A program made the position numbers and the translations under genes. This document shows, piece by piece, positions 43,798-45,845 of a stretch of DNA of 45,845 nucleotides. This DNA comes from Pseudonocardia sp. CNS-139. Lineage in GTDB: Bacteria; Actinomycetota; Actinomycetes; Mycobacteriales; Pseudonocardiaceae. Where the stretch lies: the NCBI GenBank assembly GCA_001942415.1, contig MKJX01000197.1, positions 1-45,845 of the forward strand, written 5' to 3'. Within the stretch, counting starts at the first letter, position 1. The number at the start of each line of letters is the position of its first letter. Under the pieces are notes generated by a model. That model was not told where the DNA came from. It saw nothing but the letters and a program-made list of their open reading frames with translations, and did not search any database.

Positions 43798-44896
43798 ACC
43801 CGGCATTGACGAGCGCAGAGACGGGTGATGACCTGTCGGCCCGAACCGCCGGAGAAGAGGGCCGACCGGGCCGCCGGCCACCGGGCACACCCACGGGGAC
43901 GCGTGTCGTTGTGACCGGGGCTGCTGGCTTCATCGGCTCTCACCTTGTAGATGCGGCGCTGGCGGCGGGTCATGAGGTGATCGCACTCGATCGGCGGTCC
44001 GTTCAGACGGATGAACTGGCCCTGACAAACCTCGCCAACGCCTTTCCGCACGACAGCTTCCGTTTCCGGCAGACAGACCTGGTGATCGACGACATCGATC
44101 ATCTGCTGGCCGGTACGGACACTGTTTTCCACTTGGCTGGGCTGCCCGGGTACGCGAATCGTGGGAAGCGCGATTCGCGGACTACGTCACTGCGAACGTC
44201 GTGGCCACCCATCGATTATTGGCTGCCTGTGAGCGGGCGGGCGTCAGGCGGCTGGTGTTCGCCTCGTCCTCGAGTGTGTACGGCACCGCACACGGGCCCA
44301 GCGCCGAGTACGGGCCGACCGGCCCGATCTCTCCGTACGGGGTGACCAAACTGGCCGCGGAGCAGTTATGCCTGGCGCATGCCGGACGGCCGGACACCCG
44401 GCTGACGGTGGCCGCGCTGCGGTACTTCACCGTTTATGGCCCACGGCAACGCTCTGGCATGGCGATAGGAGAAATACTCCTTGCGGCATTGACCGGGGTT
44501 GGTGTGCCGTTGTTCGGTGATGGCCGGCAGCGGCGGGAGTTCACCTACGTCGATGACGTCGTGGCGGCCACGATCGCCGCGTCGGTTGCAGAACTCACGT
44601 CAAAGGTCATCAACGTCGGCGGCGGGGTCAGCTCGTCCTTGCTCGACGTCGTGGAGATGGCCTCCGAGGTCATCGGGCGGCCCGTTCCACTCAACCCGAT
44701 GGAGCGGCAGGCGGGAGACGTGGCTGCCACCCGGGCTGACCTGCGCCTGGCCCGGCGGCTGCTCGGATACCACCCACGTGTCGGCCTGCGCGAGGGTATG
44801 GCTCGCCAGGCCGAGTGGCTGATCGCGCTCCCGGCCTCGGTGCGCAAGTCGCTGCTCTCGGGCCGGACAACCGCCCGGCTGGAGACCGTCCGGTGA
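43794..44896 (+). pseudogene. NAD-dependent epimerase/dehydratase (extended SDR), one frameshift
   Basis: GTG 43794 starts a protein with a 35-residue leader and then RVVVTGAAGFIGSHLVDAAL, the NAD-binding loop of extended SDRs. One base is missing near 44170, after which RRLVFASSSSVYGTAHGPSA and PISPYGVTKLAAEQLCLAHA give the catalytic Ser/Tyr-X3-Lys, and LRYFTVYGPRQRSGMAI the family substrate region. This pattern fits NDP-sugar 4-epimerases or 4,6-dehydratases. Restored length is 367 residues. Overlaps on both sides (GTGA at 43794 and 44893) tie it to the methyltransferase and the ThyA-like gene. Confidence 0.86.
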
Positions 44897-45789
44897 TCAC
44901 CCTGACTGCTGGCTCGGCCAATGAGCTGTACTCCGCGGCGTGCGCTGCGGTAACCGCGGACGGTGTCGTGGTCAGGCCACGCGGTCTGCCGACCACCGAG
45001 GTCCTGGGTGTGCACCTGTGCCTCACAGATCCACGACGGCGACTCGTCGACCTGCCGCCGACCAGGGTGATCAATCCGGCGTTTGCGGTGGCCGAGGCGC
45101 TGTGGATCCTGTCCGGATCGGATGAGCCGTGGATCTTCGACTACAACCGATCACTGGTCCGCTACACCAACGAGGGCCGGCTGCAGGGCGCCTACGGGCC
45201 ACGGATGCGCAGCTGGGGCGGGCGGATCGACCAGCTCGACCACGTGCGGCGCCTGCTGGCGCGTGACCCCGACTCCCGGCAAGCGGTGATCCAGCTGTTC
45301 GACCCGTCCCGCGACACCCGGGGTTACCGGGATGTGCCCTGCACCCTTGGCTACCGCTTCTTCCTGCGCGGCAGGCGGTTGCACATGCACACCACTATGC
45401 GCAGCCAGGATCTCTGGCTCGGCTTCCCGTATGACGTGTTCGCCGCCACGGTCCTGCAAGAACTGCTGGCGGGGTGGCTCGGCGCCGAGCTCGGTGAGTA
45501 CCACCATCACGTCGATTCGCTGCACCTCTACGCCGAGCACACCCCAGCGGCCGCGACCCTGCCCGACTCTCCAGAGCCATCGGAACCGATGCCGCCGGTC
45601 GCAGTCGCCTGGGACGAGCTGACCCGATTGCTACCGGACGTGATCTCCGGCGAGCCGGCCCCCGATGCCGGGCCCGCTTGGCGCACGTTTGCCGACGTCA
45701 TGGCCAGCTACCGGTCGTGGACCGGTGGCGACCGCCGGCGAGCCTGGAGACCGCGGCAGCAACGCCTGGCGTGCTCGGGCGGGCGTTGA
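44893..45789 (+). CDS. Thymidylate-synthase-fold enzyme, predicted to use a cytosine nucleotide
   Basis: GTG 44893 overlaps the epimerase stop. The ThyA fold is clear: AEALWILSGSDEPWIFDYN with the catalytic Glu68, LQGAYGPRMRSWGGRIDQLD, RQAVIQLFDPSRD, DVPCTLGYRFFLRGRRLHMH with nucleophile Cys150, MRSQDLWLGFPYDVFAATVL and HHVDSLHLYAEH. Arg170, Ser171 and Asp173 of the phosphate/folate site are kept. The Asn that recognises the uracil ring in ThyA (Asn177 in E. coli, LGLPFN) is Asp181; Asp at this site is found in dCMP hydroxymethylases. PCH is changed to PCT. The enzyme should transfer a one-carbon unit to C5 of a pyrimidine nucleotide. A one-base slip near 45737 may have altered the tail; the alternative end is 45794. 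Confidence 0.87.
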   Translation: MITLTAGSANELYSAACAAVTADGVVVRPRGLPTTEVLGVHLCLTDPRRRLVDLPPTRVINPAFAVAEALWILSGSDEPWIFDYNRSLVRYTNEGRLQGAYGPRMRSWGGRIDQLDHVRRLLARDPDSRQAVIQLFDPSRDTRGYRDVPCTLGYRFFLRGRRLHMHTTMRSQDLWLGFPYDVFAATVLQELLAGWLGAELGEYHHHVDSLHLYAEHTPAAATLPDSPEPSEPMPPVAVAWDELTRLLPDVISGEPAPDAGPAWRTFADVMASYRSWTGGDRRRAWRPRQQRLACSGGR

Positions 45790-45845
45790 CCTGAACCGTC
45801 CTGGGTCCGCGAGAGGCTGGCGTTCAGGCCACCGCACCCTGTTGG

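Noticed and set aside
1..45845. CRISPR arrays, rRNA genes, integrases, complete insertion sequences
   Set aside because: No regularly spaced direct repeats, rRNA-like sequence or transposase/integrase motifs were seen; repeats present are palindromes, one hexamer array and one MITE-like element.

Overview
The window is high-GC actinobacterial DNA, most likely from Pseudonocardia or a close member of the Pseudonocardiaceae. Evidence: strong G/C third-position bias, many GTG starts, mycothiol-type DinB/maleylpyruvate isomerase-fold proteins, a divergent Scr1/DUF397 locus, a fused isobutyryl-CoA mutase (IcmF), an ECF41 sigma factor and a DUF574-type methyltransferase. This assignment is inferred from gene content, not from a marker gene.

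Layout. 0-2.9 kb: alkylation-repair group (ECF sigma, O6-alkylguanine transferase fused to a C-terminal Ada zinc domain, stand-alone Ada-like domain; on the other strand a broken GNAT and an Ogt remnant). 2.9-4.9 kb: lower-GC DUF262/DUF1524 nuclease-like gene beside a tRNA with CAT anticodon. 5-10.5 kb: VOC protein, DoxX-like protein, ROK sugar kinase, PhoD-like phosphatase, GNAT, DinB-like enzyme, small membrane protein. 10.5-17.7 kb: icmF, LysR regulator, GNAT, cobalamin/metal-receptor-like binding protein, divergent azoreductase/MarR pair. 17.7-20.3 kb: DUF397/Scr1-type locus opposite three tiny genes, ending in a 174-bp MITE-like element. 20.3-26.1 kb: imine-reductase-like enzyme, SARP/BTAD ATPase regulator, divergent-motif arginase-fold protein, SDR. 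26.1-36.4 kb: choline-to-glycine catabolic locus (GMC dehydrogenase, APC permease, betaine aldehyde dehydrogenase, IclR regulator, Rieske oxygenase, sarcosine oxidase-like, dimethylglycine dehydrogenase-like, Rieske ferredoxin), largely chained by ATGA/GTGA overlaps. 36.5-40.4 kb: MFS/LacI pair and a divergent AhpD-like/ECF41 pair. 40.6-45.8 kb: lower-GC segment with XRE-TPR regulator plus flavoprotein, a terminator, then a tightly overlapping operon of a small protein, SAM methyltransferase, NDP-sugar epimerase/dehydratase and a thymidylate-synthase-fold enzyme.

Most interesting: the thymidylate-synthase-like protein keeps the catalytic residues but has Asp where ThyA has the pyrimidine-recognising Asn, so it is predicted to act on a cytosine nucleotide. 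With its operon partners it may form an undescribed modified-nucleoside pathway. Also notable: three copies of a 55-bp hairpin repeat, a second smaller palindrome family, paired ECF41-type promoters, and repeated TANNNT-N6/7-start (leaderless) gene starts.

Quality warning: about 19 otherwise well-conserved genes are broken by some 26 frameshifts, every one in the direction of a single missing base; only three or four go the other way. Sequence error is more likely than mass pseudogene formation. I list these loci as 'pseudogene' because the reading frame is broken here, but most are probably intact in the organism.
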